From Gelidibacter sediminis (lineage in GTDB: Bacteria; Bacteroidota; Bacteroidia; Flavobacteriales; Flavobacteriaceae), in assembly GCF_004364975.1 (NCBI RefSeq), contig NZ_SOBW01000008.1, positions 1,176,610 to 1,240,609 of the forward strand: 64,000 bases of DNA, read 5' to 3'. The notes under the pieces were generated by a model. It saw only the letters and a list, made by a program, of their open reading frames with translations, ran no database searches and was not told where the DNA came from. Within the stretch, counting starts at the first letter, position 1. Every line of letters starts with the position of its first letter. The translations under genes were made by a program, and so were the position numbers. Shown here piece by piece: positions 24,444 through 34,352 of the stretch.

Positions 24444-27272
24444 TTGAACAAGCAAGTCTTTTTTTGTTTTCTCCTCCTCTCTTCGGTAGTTATGTTCGGT
24501 CAGAATGAGATCAGCATAGATGCCCAATTCAACATGGAACAAAGGACCGCAAAAGTGATACAGACTATTCAGTATCAAAACAGTTCTAAAGACACTTTAA
24601 AGACTATTTATCTCAATGACTGGAACAATAGTTTTTCTACAAAACGGACCCCATTGGCAGGTCGGTTTACTGAAGAATACAGCACAAAATTTCATTTTGC
24701 CAAAAGTGACATGCGCGGCTTTACCAGTATTACTTCCCTGAAAACTGTCAATGGGGAAGATTTGAATTATAATCGTCTTAAAACACACCCTGACGTGGTG
24801 GAAGTTCAACTGGCCGAACCCCTTCTACCAAACCAATCATATCATATTCAATTGTCATATATCTTACAATTTCCTGTGGATACTTTTACTGATTATGGCG
24901 TTACTGATACCAATGAATATAATTTAAAATATTGGTACATAACCCCAGCAGTTTATGATGGGGCCTGGCAATATTATAGTAATAAAAACTTAGACGATTT
25001 ATATATACCTAAAGCCTCATTAAATTTAAAATTAGAATTTCCTAAAAATTACGCTCTGTTTTCTGAACTGGATATTCAAAATATTACGCAGAATGACAAA
25101 ACACAGACTTTTTATCTATATGGTAGAGATCGTGTAGATACAAAGCTTTATCTTAACAAGTTTCCGAATTTTAATTATGTACAGACGGATAATTTTACCG
25201 TAATTACCAATATTGAGAGTGAAGGCATTAAACCTACAGACCGTGCCATCATTACAGATAAAATTACACAGTTTATAAACAAAAACCTTGGGCCTTATCC
25301 GCATAATAATTTGTTGGTAACAGATATTGAATATAAAAAGGATCCGCTCTATGGCATCAATCAATTACCAAAATTTATCAATCCGTTTCCAGGAAATTTA
25401 CAGTATGAACTCAAACTTCTAAAAACAGCATTAAAAAATTACTTAGACAACACCTTACCATTAAATCCTAGAACGGATTATTGGCTTAAAGATGGCATAC
25501 AAATCTACTTTTTAATGAAGTATGTAGAAGAACAGTATCCTGACCTTAAGTTGCTCGGAAATTTATCCAATGTATGGGGCATTCGCGCCTTTCACGCTGC
25601 CGATGTCAATTTTAACGAGCAATACAACCTTTATTTTATGCAAATGGTGCGTACCAATAGAGATCAATCCTTAACGACGGCTAAAGATTCACTTCTCAAA
25701 TTTAACGCCAATATTGCAGGAAAATTTAAAGCCGGTATTGGATTGAAATATCTGGACGATTTTATAAATGCTGATATATTAGAGAACACGATTAAGCAAT
25801 ACATACAAAAATCCTCAGCAGAACTCACTTCTAGTGCTGATTTTGAGCAACTATTGAAACAAAACACAACTAAAAATGTAGACTGGTTTTTTCAAGATTA
25901 CATCAACACTTCAAAAAAGATTGATTTTAGAATAAAAGATGTTATCAAAACCAATGACTCCGTAACATTCACCATAAAAAATAAGCGGGACACAAACGTC
26001 CCTGTATCGCTTTTTATGTTAAAAAATGATACCATCCTTAATAAACATTGGATTGAGGGCATCAATGGTTCAAAAACGCTGACCATTCCGCATGACAACG
26101 CCACAAAGTTGGTTTTAAATTATGACAACACCATTCCAGAATACAATCTCCGTGACAATTGGAAATCCTTAGAAGGCTGGTTTTTTAATAACAAACCGTT
26201 ACAGTTCAGATTGTTTAAAGACATTGAAGACCCTAATTACAATCAGGTGTTTTTTATGCCTTTAGTAGAGTTTAATAATATTTATGACGGACTCACTTTA
26301 GGCGCTAAAATGTACAATAAAACACTATTAATGAAGAATTTTAGTTATAGGTTATCTCCTAAATATTCATTCAACTCCCAAACCCTTACAGGTGGTGGCC
26401 ATGGCGTTTATACCCATCATATAGAAAACCAAAACTTATACCGCATAAGTTATGGCATTGGGGGCAGCTACTCCTCTTTTGCCGAAAAAGCTTTTGTAAC
26501 GGTTATCAGTCCGAGTTTATCTTTCTATTTTAGGGATAATAATAATTATAGGTCAAATAAAGGAAGCTTTTTAAATTTTAGATTTTTGGATATTTCCAGA
26601 ACCAATAATAATCCGTTGTTAACCGTCACCAATCCTGACTATAGTGTTTTTAACGTACGATATGTTAATGCCCACACACATTTAATAGATTATTCTAAAT
26701 TTTATTATGATTTTCAGGTGGCCAAACAATTCGGTAAAATATCTGTGAATTACGAATGGCGCAAACTCACAGAAAACAACCGACAGTTTAATTTTAGATT
26801 CTTTGCAGGAACTTTTCTTTACAATAATACAGATCCAACTTCAAATTATTTCAGCTTTGCGTTAGATAGGCCAACAGATTATATATTTGATTATAACTAT
26901 TTAGGACGTTCGGAAGCTTCAGGAATTTTCAGTCAGCAAATAATTATTGCAGAAGGCGGATTCAAATCGAAATTAGAGACCCCGTTTGCAAATCAGTGGA
27001 TGACCACTGCAAATGTAAGTACAACCTTGTGGCGCTATGTTGAAGCCTATGGTGATATTGGCTTAGTAAAAAACAGATCTGTCAACCCAGAATTTGTCTA
27101 TGACTCAGGCATTAGGCTTAATTTGGTAACAGATTACTTTGAACTTTACTTCCCAATTTATTCCAATCTAGGTTGGGAAGTGGACGAACCTAATTATAGT
27201 CAACGCATCCGTATCAAATTCACTTTAGACCCTGAAGTATTGTTAGGGCTGTTTAGACGTAAATGGTATTAA
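24444..27272 (+). CDS. Secreted pseudo-M1-peptidase fused to a probable outer-membrane beta-barrel
   Basis: 942 aa with a TTG start, chosen because it begins a good signal peptide (MNKQVFFCFLLLSSVVMFG, then Q). The N-terminal 500 residues follow the M1 aminopeptidase layout. The zinc motif HELAH is YELKL here (321-325) and the downstream WLxEG is WLKDG (347-351), so the metal site is lost. The C-terminal half (from about 590) has alternating strands rich in Tyr/Phe/Asn and ends RKWY with a terminal aromatic, as in outer-membrane barrels. It probably acts as a surface or barrel protein rather than a peptidase. Confidence 0.8.
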   Translation: MNKQVFFCFLLLSSVVMFGQNEISIDAQFNMEQRTAKVIQTIQYQNSSKDTLKTIYLNDWNNSFSTKRTPLAGRFTEEYSTKFHFAKSDMRGFTSITSLKTVNGEDLNYNRLKTHPDVVEVQLAEPLLPNQSYHIQLSYILQFPVDTFTDYGVTDTNEYNLKYWYITPAVYDGAWQYYSNKNLDDLYIPKASLNLKLEFPKNYALFSELDIQNITQNDKTQTFYLYGRDRVDTKLYLNKFPNFNYVQTDNFTVITNIESEGIKPTDRAIITDKITQFINKNLGPYPHNNLLVTDIEYKKDPLYGINQLPKFINPFPGNLQYELKLLKTALKNYLDNTLPLNPRTDYWLKDGIQIYFLMKYVEEQYPDLKLLGNLSNVWGIRAFHAADVNFNEQYNLYFMQMVRTNRDQSLTTAKDSLLKFNANIAGKFKAGIGLKYLDDFINADILENTIKQYIQKSSAELTSSADFEQLLKQNTTKNVDWFFQDYINTSKKIDFRIKDVIKTNDSVTFTIKNKRDTNVPVSLFMLKNDTILNKHWIEGINGSKTLTIPHDNATKLVLNYDNTIPEYNLRDNWKSLEGWFFNNKPLQFRLFKDIEDPNYNQVFFMPLVEFNNIYDGLTLGAKMYNKTLLMKNFSYRLSPKYSFNSQTLTGGGHGVYTHHIENQNLYRISYGIGGSYSSFAEKAFVTVISPSLSFYFRDNNNYRSNKGSFLNFRFLDISRTNNNPLLTVTNPDYSVFNVRYVNAHTHLIDYSKFYYDFQVAKQFGKISVNYEWRKLTENNRQFNFRFFAGTFLYNNTDPTSNYFSFALDRPTDYIFDYNYLGRSEASGIFSQQIIIAEGGFKSKLETPFANQWMTTANVSTTLWRYVEAYGDIGLVKNRSVNPEFVYDSGIRLNLVTDYFELYFPIYSNLGWEVDEPNYSQRIRIKFTLDPEVLLGLFRRKWY

Positions 27273-27398
27273 TTTTACCGACTGCTAACAATAAACACTG
27301 CATTTGCACCTTAAGTATTCCATAAATAGTGGCTTTCTATGGACTATATATTTCCAAAATTATGTAGTTTAGTCCCTTTGTGCTTAAAACTCTTTATA

Positions 27399-29765
27399 AT
27401 GACAAAATCAATTTTCTTTAGTTTTCTATTTTCAGTACTATTTTTCAACATCTACGCACAACAGAGTGAGCTTTCCGTAGAAAAAATCATGCAAGACCCC
27501 AAATGGATGGGTACCTACCCCTCCAATATCAAATGGGACCAACAAAGCAGTGCAATATATTTTAATTATAATAAAGATGCTGATCCGGCAGACTCCTTAT
27601 ATCGCATTCAATTAAAAAATACCAAAAACATTGAAAAGGTAAGCTGGACAGAAGAAAAAAATACCAATTTTGTAAGAGGCACATATAATAACTCTAGAAC
27701 AAAAAAAATAGTTTCTAAGGAAAATACCCTGATTGTTTTTGACCTCAAATCAGGAAAAGAAACAATGTTATTGCAACTCCCAGAAAATATTCGCAACCCT
27801 CATTTTTTGGCAAATGAAGACTGGATTGCATTTGAAGTTGACAATAATGCATATATCTACTCACAGAAAACAGGTGTTTTAAAGAAATTGACACAGATAG
27901 AATCCGGAAACAAACCCAAAGTAAGAGAACAAAAATCATCAGACAAAGCCACTTTTCTAAAGGAAGAAAACCTCAAATTATTAAGTGTTGTTAAAGAACG
28001 AGAAGACCATAAAGAAATTTCAAAAAAAATTAGAGAAGCCCGTCAAGACAAGAAGGCATATACGTTTTATGCTGAAGATCGACAAATTTTTAATATACAG
28101 GTATCACCAGATGCTAAATTCGTCACTTTCACATTGTATGACCGAGGTAAAAGCGACAATACTATAGTGCCAAATTATATTGATGCATCCAGTTATACTA
28201 AAGATTTAAACACACGTTCAAAAGTGGGTGACGATGAAACTAAGGTAGATTTGGCTATCTATAATATTGAAAAAGATACGGTATATACAATTATGACAAA
28301 TGCATTACCGGGCATTAAAGATTTGCCAGATTATGTTAAAGATTATCCGGATAAAGAATGGGAAGAAAAAGAACGCGAGGTTGTGAGTTCTCAAACCTAT
28401 TTTTCTGATAATGGACAGCACGCCATAGTTAACATTCGTTCTAAAGACAATAAAGACCGATGGATTGCGAAATTAGACCTAAATACCGGAGCGCTGACCA
28501 CTTTAGATAGACAGCGTGATGAAGCGTGGATTGCCGGTCCTGGAATTGGATGGTCTATGAGTGGTGGCACTATGGGATGGTTACCTGATAATAAACATAT
28601 TTATTTTCAGTCTGAAGCTACGGGGTATTCTCACCTCTATCTTTTAGATGTTACCAATGGCCAAAAGAAAGCATTGACTTCAGGAAATTATGAGGTTTTT
28701 GATCCTTTTTTATCCAATGATAAGAAATACTGGTACTTAACTACATCGCAAGTAGGCCCAGGGGAACGACACTTCTATAAAATGCCATTGATGGGCGGAA
28801 AAATGGAGCAATTGACTGCTATGACAGGAAATAACGAGGTGACACTCTCTCCAGACGAAAAACACATGGCTATACGTCATTCATATAGCAACAAACCATG
28901 GGAACTGTACTATAAAAAAACGTCGTCAAAAGCAACTGCTATACCGTTAACTTCGGGGCAATCTGAAGCGTTTAAGGCCTATAAGTGGAGAGACCCTCAA
29001 CTCGTTACTTTTAAAGCTGAAGATGGTGCCAATGTCCCAGCGCGTCTATACCTTCCAGAGGCCTCAGTTAAGAATAATGCCGCCGTAATTTTTGTTCATG
29101 GCGCAGGGTATTTACAAAATGTCCATAAATGGTGGTCGTCTTACTTTAGAGAGTATATGTTCCATAATCTGTTAGCAGATTTGGGTTATACTGTTATAGA
29201 TATAGACTATAGGGGTAGTGCAGGTTACGGGCGCGATTGGCGAACAGGTATATACAGGCATATGGGAGGAAAAGACCTCTCTGATCAGGTGGATGGTGCT
29301 AAATACTTAATCGAAAACCATGGCATTGACAAAAATAATATTGGTATTTACGGGGGTAGTTATGGAGGATTCATTACACTAATGGCACTGTTTACTGAAG
29401 CGGAAACCTTTAAATCTGGTGCCGCACTACGATCAGTAACTGATTGGGCACATTATAACCATGGGTATACTTCTAACATCTTAAATGAACCATTTCAAGA
29501 TCCTATTGCTTATGAACGCTCCTCTCCAATCTATTTTGCTGAAGGCTTGGAAGGCCATTTATTGATTGCTCACGGAATGGTAGATGTCAATGTGCATTTT
29601 CAAGATGTGGTGCGTTTATCACAACGCTTAATAGAATTGGGAAAGGATAATTGGGAAATGGCAATATATCCTGCTGAAGATCATGGCTTTGTAGAACCAA
29701 GCAGTTGGACGGATGAGTACAAACGTATCTTGAAGCTCTTTAACGCAACACTTCTCAACAAATAA
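27399..29765 (+). CDS. S9-family (prolyl oligopeptidase/DPP IV-like) secreted peptidase
   Basis: 788 aa. The ATG at 27399 is chosen over an in-frame ATG 60 bp upstream because it begins a signal peptide (MTKSIFFSFLFSVLFFNIYA, then QQ). It has a beta-propeller-like N-terminal part and a C-terminal alpha/beta hydrolase. The catalytic triad is Ser654 in GGSYGGF, Asp729 in GMVDVNV and His762 in EDHGFVEP. It likely cuts peptides in the periplasm or outside. Exact P1 specificity cannot be read. It follows the barrel protein by 126 bp. Confidence 0.92.
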   Translation: MTKSIFFSFLFSVLFFNIYAQQSELSVEKIMQDPKWMGTYPSNIKWDQQSSAIYFNYNKDADPADSLYRIQLKNTKNIEKVSWTEEKNTNFVRGTYNNSRTKKIVSKENTLIVFDLKSGKETMLLQLPENIRNPHFLANEDWIAFEVDNNAYIYSQKTGVLKKLTQIESGNKPKVREQKSSDKATFLKEENLKLLSVVKEREDHKEISKKIREARQDKKAYTFYAEDRQIFNIQVSPDAKFVTFTLYDRGKSDNTIVPNYIDASSYTKDLNTRSKVGDDETKVDLAIYNIEKDTVYTIMTNALPGIKDLPDYVKDYPDKEWEEKEREVVSSQTYFSDNGQHAIVNIRSKDNKDRWIAKLDLNTGALTTLDRQRDEAWIAGPGIGWSMSGGTMGWLPDNKHIYFQSEATGYSHLYLLDVTNGQKKALTSGNYEVFDPFLSNDKKYWYLTTSQVGPGERHFYKMPLMGGKMEQLTAMTGNNEVTLSPDEKHMAIRHSYSNKPWELYYKKTSSKATAIPLTSGQSEAFKAYKWRDPQLVTFKAEDGANVPARLYLPEASVKNNAAVIFVHGAGYLQNVHKWWSSYFREYMFHNLLADLGYTVIDIDYRGSAGYGRDWRTGIYRHMGGKDLSDQVDGAKYLIENHGIDKNNIGIYGGSYGGFITLMALFTEAETFKSGAALRSVTDWAHYNHGYTSNILNEPFQDPIAYERSSPIYFAEGLEGHLLIAHGMVDVNVHFQDVVRLSQRLIELGKDNWEMAIYPAEDHGFVEPSSWTDEYKRILKLFNATLLNK

Positions 29766-29780
29766 AAACTTTAACAATCT

Positions 29781-29831
29781 AATTATCAGCTCTTGGCACA
29801 CAGACTTATAGCGTGCTAAGTGCTGATAATT
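29781..29831. repeat. Long imperfect hairpin after the S9 peptidase gene
   Basis: Nineteen-base arms (29781-29799 and 29813-29831) pair at 17 of 19 positions, one of the two exceptions being a G:T wobble, with a 13-base loop. No T-run follows, so it is not a classical terminator. It may stabilise the 3' end of the mRNA or be a repeat element. Confidence 0.65.
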
Positions 29832-29865
29832 AATCGTATTTTCATGTCTTCCATTCGTATTTCAA

Positions 29866-29896
29866 TTGCAATACTTGTCAGTTTTGATTACTTTTG
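29866..29896 (+). promoter_or_regulatory. Bacteroidetes-type promoter of the E1 gene
   Basis: TTG at 29866-29868 and TACTTTTG at 29889-29896 are 20 bp apart, matching the -33/-7 consensus. The -7 lies 20 bp before the ATG at 29917, which supports that start over an upstream one inside the promoter. Confidence 0.65.
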
Positions 29897-29916
29897 CAAT
29901 ATCTAAAAAGCCCAGC

Positions 29917-32328
29917 ATGCAAACAAGTGAAAAAACAATCAACGATATATCTTTTGAAGAATTTCAATCAGAAATACTAAGTGATTACAAAATTGCTATG
30001 ACCAGTAGAGAGTGTAGTCTACTTGGTCGACGAGAGGTGTTGACTGGAAAGGCTAAATTTGGCATTTTTGGAGACGGCAAAGAAATACCACAGCTAGCTT
30101 GGGCTAAGGTATTTCAAAACGGCGATTTCCGTTCTGGGTATTACAGAGATCAAACGTTTATGATGGCTATTGGAGAACTGAGTATCCAACAGTTTTTTGC
30201 AGGCCTTTATGGCGACGCGAATATTGACCATGATCCGATGTCTGGAGGCCGTCAAATGGGAGGTCATTTTGGCACCCACAGTTTGGACGAGAAAGGCAAT
30301 TGGAAGAATTTATTGGAACAAAAAAATTCAAGTGCTGATATTTCTCCTACTGCCGGACAAATGCCACGACTTTTAGGATTGGCACAAGCGTCTAAGATAT
30401 ATAGAAATGTTAGTGGTATACACAGCGCTAAATTTTCAGAACGAGGAAATGAAGTTGCTTGGGGCACTATTGGCAATGCCAGTACCAGTGAAGGTCTGTT
30501 CTTTGAAACCATTAATGCTGCCGGTGTATTACAGGTACCAATGGTCATTAGTGTTTGGGATGATGAATACGGTATTTCAGTACATGCAAGACACCAAACA
30601 ACTAAAGAGAATATTTCCGAAATTTTAAAAGGTTTTCAAAGAGATAATAACAATAAAGGTTACGAAATCTTAAAAGTTAAAGGCTGGGACTATGTGGAGT
30701 TGGTAGAAACTTATCAGCGTGCCTCTAAAATTGCTAGAGAAGAACATGTACCTGTAATGATACATGTCATAGAATTAACACAGCCACAGGGCCATTCTAC
30801 TTCAGGTTCTCATGAACGTTACAAAAATAAAGAGCGTTTAGATTGGGAGCTGGAGCACGATTGTATTCGTAAAATGCGTGAATGGATTATTACTCATGGT
30901 ATCTCAACAGAAGTTGAATTGGATGCTATTGATAAAAATATCAAGAAAAAAGTAAGAGAAGGAAAAAAAGCAGCTTGGGAGGCCTATCAAAATCCGATAA
31001 AGGAAGAACAGCAAGAAGCCCTTCAAATCTTAAATAATTTAGCAAATTCTAGTGTAAATAAAGCATTTATTGAACGTGTTATTACTGAATTGAATAACGT
31101 GTCAGAACCCATTAGAAAAGATATTGCTGCAGCAGTTAGAAAATCTTTGCGCTACGTCATTGCTGAAGATTCTATAGAAAAGGACGACGCACATCAATGG
31201 ATTGATGCTTATTTAGAAAAAATACAACCAAAATACAGTTCACATTTATTTAGTCAATCAAAAAAATCAGCAGTACAAATCAAAGAGGTTAAGCCTACTT
31301 ATGACGCTTCCGCAGAGGACGTAGATGGCAGATTGGTGCTTAGAGACAACTTTGATGTTCTTTTTAGTAAATATCCGCAAGCTTTGATATTTGGTGAAGA
31401 TGCAGGTACTATAGGAGATGTTAATCAGGGGCTGGAAGGACTTCAGGAAAAGTATGGTGAACTAAGAGTTGCTGATGCGGGTATACGCGAAGCGACAATA
31501 ATGGGTCAAGGTATAGGCATGGCAATGCGCGGGTTACGACCAATAGCTGAAATTCAATATTTGGATTATATTCTATATGCACTCCAAATTATGAGTGATG
31601 ACCTGGCTACTTTACATTATAGAACACATGGGCGACAAAAAGCCCCAGTCATTGTGCGTACAAGAGGACATCGATTGGAAGGCATTTGGCATTCGGGCTC
31701 TCAGTTGGGAGGTGTTTTAAATCTCATAAGAGGTATTCATGTATTAGTACCTCGAAATATGACTAAGGCAGCAGGTTTTTATAATACCTTGTTAGAAAGT
31801 GATGAGCCAGCGTTAGTTATTGAATGTTTAAATGGATACCGACTAAAAGAAAAACTACCAACAAATTTAGGTGAGTTTAAAACCCCTCTTGGTGTAGTGG
31901 AAACCCTGAAAGAAGGTACTGACATTACTTTAGTATCATATGGTTCTACATTACGCTTGGTACAACAGGCGGCTAGAGAATTACAAGAGGTAGGTATAGA
32001 CGCTGAAGTTATTGATGTGCAATCATTACTGCCATTGGATCTTAACCACGATATTGCTAAAAGTGTACAGAAAACCAACAGATTGCTGGTGATAGATGAA
32101 GATGTTCCTGGTGGTGCTTCTGCTTATTTACTCAACGCTATTTTAAATACTCAAAATGCGTATCAGTATTTGGATGGACAACCAAAAACATTAACTGCAC
32201 GTCCTCACAGGCCAGCATATGGTACAGATGGCGATTACTTCTCTAAACCTTCTTTAGAAGATATTTTTGAAAGTGTGTATGCCATGATGCATGAAGTAAA
32301 CCCTAATGATTATCCGAAATTGAGATAG
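29917..32328 (+). CDS. 2-oxoacid dehydrogenase E1, alpha and beta subunits fused
   Basis: 803 aa from the ATG at 29917. The thiamine-diphosphate enzyme decarboxylates a 2-oxoacid, probably branched-chain, and passes the acyl group to lipoyl-E2. The alpha part (about 1-330) has GGRQMGGHFGTH and the STSEG segment of the TPP site. The beta part (about 460-803) has FGEDAG, GIREATIMGQG and RPIAEIQYLDY. In most bacteria these are two genes; the fused form is common in Bacteroidetes. No E2 or E3 gene is adjacent, so the complex is assembled from elsewhere. Confidence 0.9.
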   Translation: MQTSEKTINDISFEEFQSEILSDYKIAMTSRECSLLGRREVLTGKAKFGIFGDGKEIPQLAWAKVFQNGDFRSGYYRDQTFMMAIGELSIQQFFAGLYGDANIDHDPMSGGRQMGGHFGTHSLDEKGNWKNLLEQKNSSADISPTAGQMPRLLGLAQASKIYRNVSGIHSAKFSERGNEVAWGTIGNASTSEGLFFETINAAGVLQVPMVISVWDDEYGISVHARHQTTKENISEILKGFQRDNNNKGYEILKVKGWDYVELVETYQRASKIAREEHVPVMIHVIELTQPQGHSTSGSHERYKNKERLDWELEHDCIRKMREWIITHGISTEVELDAIDKNIKKKVREGKKAAWEAYQNPIKEEQQEALQILNNLANSSVNKAFIERVITELNNVSEPIRKDIAAAVRKSLRYVIAEDSIEKDDAHQWIDAYLEKIQPKYSSHLFSQSKKSAVQIKEVKPTYDASAEDVDGRLVLRDNFDVLFSKYPQALIFGEDAGTIGDVNQGLEGLQEKYGELRVADAGIREATIMGQGIGMAMRGLRPIAEIQYLDYILYALQIMSDDLATLHYRTHGRQKAPVIVRTRGHRLEGIWHSGSQLGGVLNLIRGIHVLVPRNMTKAAGFYNTLLESDEPALVIECLNGYRLKEKLPTNLGEFKTPLGVVETLKEGTDITLVSYGSTLRLVQQAARELQEVGIDAEVIDVQSLLPLDLNHDIAKSVQKTNRLLVIDEDVPGGASAYLLNAILNTQNAYQYLDGQPKTLTARPHRPAYGTDGDYFSKPSLEDIFESVYAMMHEVNPNDYPKLR

Positions 32329-32657
32329 GTCTTTACACCAAAGCGTATACTGCTAGATTATATAATTTTGTTAAAATATGCGCTAAAACGTAAGCAAATT
32401 AGTATTTAACCTAAGATTGCACCTTTCTATAACTTAATTTTTATTTTAGTTACTTTAAAATCGTACTCAACGCAGCATTGATCTTTAGGATGTATTTGTT
32501 CGAAACATATCCTATAGAAGTGGAATGTTTAAATATAGGTATCTTTAGGCAACAACTTTACTGGACATTTTAGCCTGAAATTTTAGAATTCTGCTATCAA
32601 ATTACCAACATCCCCATATTTGATTATATTTGTTTTTGTATAATTTAACTTACCACA
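32329..32657. other. 329-bp intergenic region
   Basis: AT-rich, with no ORF, no strong hairpin with a T-run and no RNA gene that I recognise. The only feature supported is the -7 element at 32625-32632 for the next gene. Confidence 0.5.
32625..32632 (+). promoter_or_regulatory. Candidate -7 element for the DoxX gene
   Basis: TATATTTG fits TAnnTTTG and is 25 bp before the ATG at 32658. A -33 TTG was not found. Confidence 0.5.
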
Positions 32658-33041
32658 ATGAAAAATAACAACAATCTAAACGATTTAGCATTTGCTATTT
32701 TAAGAGTATCCTTCTCAGCTATGATGCTTACTCATGGCATCCCAAAAATCAATATGCTACTTGAGAGCAGCTCCGGTTTTCCAGATCCTTTTGGTATTGG
32801 AAGCACACCATCACTAGTTTTAGCCGTTATTGGTGAAGTAGTTGCACCTCTATTGGTCTTAATCGGTTTTAAAACGAGAATTGCCGCAATTCCTGTAATC
32901 ATCACAATGGCCGTTGCAACATTTTTTATACATCTCAATGACGATTTTGGAACTAAAGAAAAAGCAATTCTTTATCTTTTGGCTTTTATCATTATCGCTA
33001 TGGTTGGACCAGGGAAATATTCAGTAGATGGTAGAAAATAA
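32658..33041 (+). CDS. DoxX-family membrane protein
   Basis: 127 aa with four transmembrane helices (about 10-25, 50-68, 73-95 and 103-118). The family signature LRVSFSAMMLTHGIPKI, then IGEVVAPLLVLIGFKTRIAA matches DoxX/YphA-like proteins, linked to membrane redox or thiol stress in other bacteria. It ends 4 bp before the next gene, suggesting an operon with the protein at 33046. The precise reaction is unknown. Confidence 0.88.
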   Translation: MKNNNNLNDLAFAILRVSFSAMMLTHGIPKINMLLESSSGFPDPFGIGSTPSLVLAVIGEVVAPLLVLIGFKTRIAAIPVIITMAVATFFIHLNDDFGTKEKAILYLLAFIIIAMVGPGKYSVDGRK

Positions 33042-33045
33042 GTAG

Positions 33046-33522
33046 ATGAAAGCAGTTTCTGTTGTTACCATAAAGAAAGAATTAAAACACCGCTCTACAG
33101 AAGAATTGTTAGCGCTGTGCTTGCGACTTTCTAAATTTAAAAAGGAAAACAAAGAGCTCCTCACTTATCTCTTATTTGAAGCCCATGATGAAAAAGGCTA
33201 TATTGAAACAGTTAAATCAGAAATTGATGAACAGTTTGAAGCTATAAATACCAACAGTTATTTCTACATAAAAAAAAGCGTTCGAAAAATTCTGAGATCT
33301 ATTAAGAAATACGCCCGATATTCTCTGAAAAAAGAGACAGAAGTAGAACTATTGCTCCATTTTTGTACGGTACTTAAAGACTTTAAGCCATCCATAACTA
33401 GAAATATTACGCTTATGAACATTTACGACCGCCAAATAGCGTCGATTAAAAAAATAGTTAGCGGGTTACATGAAGACTTACAGTATGATTATCGTGTAAA
33501 ACTTGAAGCGTTAGAAGATTAA
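33046..33522 (+). CDS. Conserved hypothetical alpha-helical protein
   Basis: 158 aa, not recognised as an enzyme. It is Lys/Glu-rich and appears all-helical (HRSTEELLALCLRLSKFKKE, then YFYIKKSVRKILRSIKKYAR), without a signal peptide or membrane segment. It lies 4 bp after the DoxX gene and ends in a strong bidirectional terminator. A cytoplasmic helical protein of unknown role. Confidence 0.8.
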   Translation: MKAVSVVTIKKELKHRSTEELLALCLRLSKFKKENKELLTYLLFEAHDEKGYIETVKSEIDEQFEAINTNSYFYIKKSVRKILRSIKKYARYSLKKETEVELLLHFCTVLKDFKPSITRNITLMNIYDRQIASIKKIVSGLHEDLQYDYRVKLEALED

Positions 33523-33542
33523 TTACGATAATTTCATCAACT

Positions 33543-33630
<88 letters not shown>

Positions 33631-33631
33631 A

Positions 33632-34192
33632 TTAAGCCATTTGGTCTTCATGTTTACCTTCATAAACCTCTTCCACCAGTTTAGCATTAAATGCTGGCAA
33701 ATCTTTTGGAGACCTACTAGTTACCAATCCTTCATCTACCACCACTTCTTGGTCAACCCAATTAGCGCCCGCATTTAACATATCTGTTTTAATAGAACCA
33801 TATGATGTTATTTTACGCCCCTTTAACACATCAGCTTCAGCCAACACCCACGGACCATGACAAATGGCGCCAACAGGCTTCTTGTGTTCAAAGAATGATC
33901 TTACAAAGCTAACCGCTTTTGGGTTGGTCCTTAATTTATCTGGATTAATGACGCCACCCGGCAACATTAAAGCATGGTAATCACTCTGACTTACTTGATC
34001 TAAAGTTTTGTCTACTTTATAGTCAGCGCCCCAATTGCCATCAGCCCAAGATTTGATAGTCCCAGAATCTTCTGATACAATATGAACCTCTGCACCTGCT
34101 TTTTCCAATGCTGTTCTTGGTTCTCTTAGTTCACTTTCTTCAAAGCCATTTGTAGCTAAAATGGCGACTCTCTTTTTATTTAAATTTTCCAT
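33632..34192 (-). CDS. DJ-1/PfpI-family protein (YhbO/PfpI type)
   Basis: 186 aa. The ATG at 34192 is chosen because the KKRVAILATNGFEE strand that starts the fold follows directly; a frame to 34234 exists. The nucleophile elbow is AICHGPW, with the catalytic-type Cys-His pair, and GGVINPDKLR is also typical. Family members have been described as peptidases or deglycases and chaperones, with the reaction disputed. Convergent with the helical-protein gene; stress-linked in relatives. Confidence 0.88.
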   Translation of the reverse strand: MENLNKKRVAILATNGFEESELREPRTALEKAGAEVHIVSEDSGTIKSWADGNWGADYKVDKTLDQVSQSDYHALMLPGGVINPDKLRTNPKAVSFVRSFFEHKKPVGAICHGPWVLAEADVLKGRKITSYGSIKTDMLNAGANWVDQEVVVDEGLVTSRSPKDLPAFNAKLVEEVYEGKHEDQMA

Positions 34193-34352
34193 GGTATTTA
34201 AGTATTTTAAATTAATTATTGATTCTGATATCAAAATACCTAATAAATAAGGAGTTTAAAAATTTTGTAACGGCTTTAACCTAAGCTTAGTAATATCTGT
34301 TAAGACATCTTAAAATAAAGCCAGACACCATAAATTTTATATTGCAGGTCAG

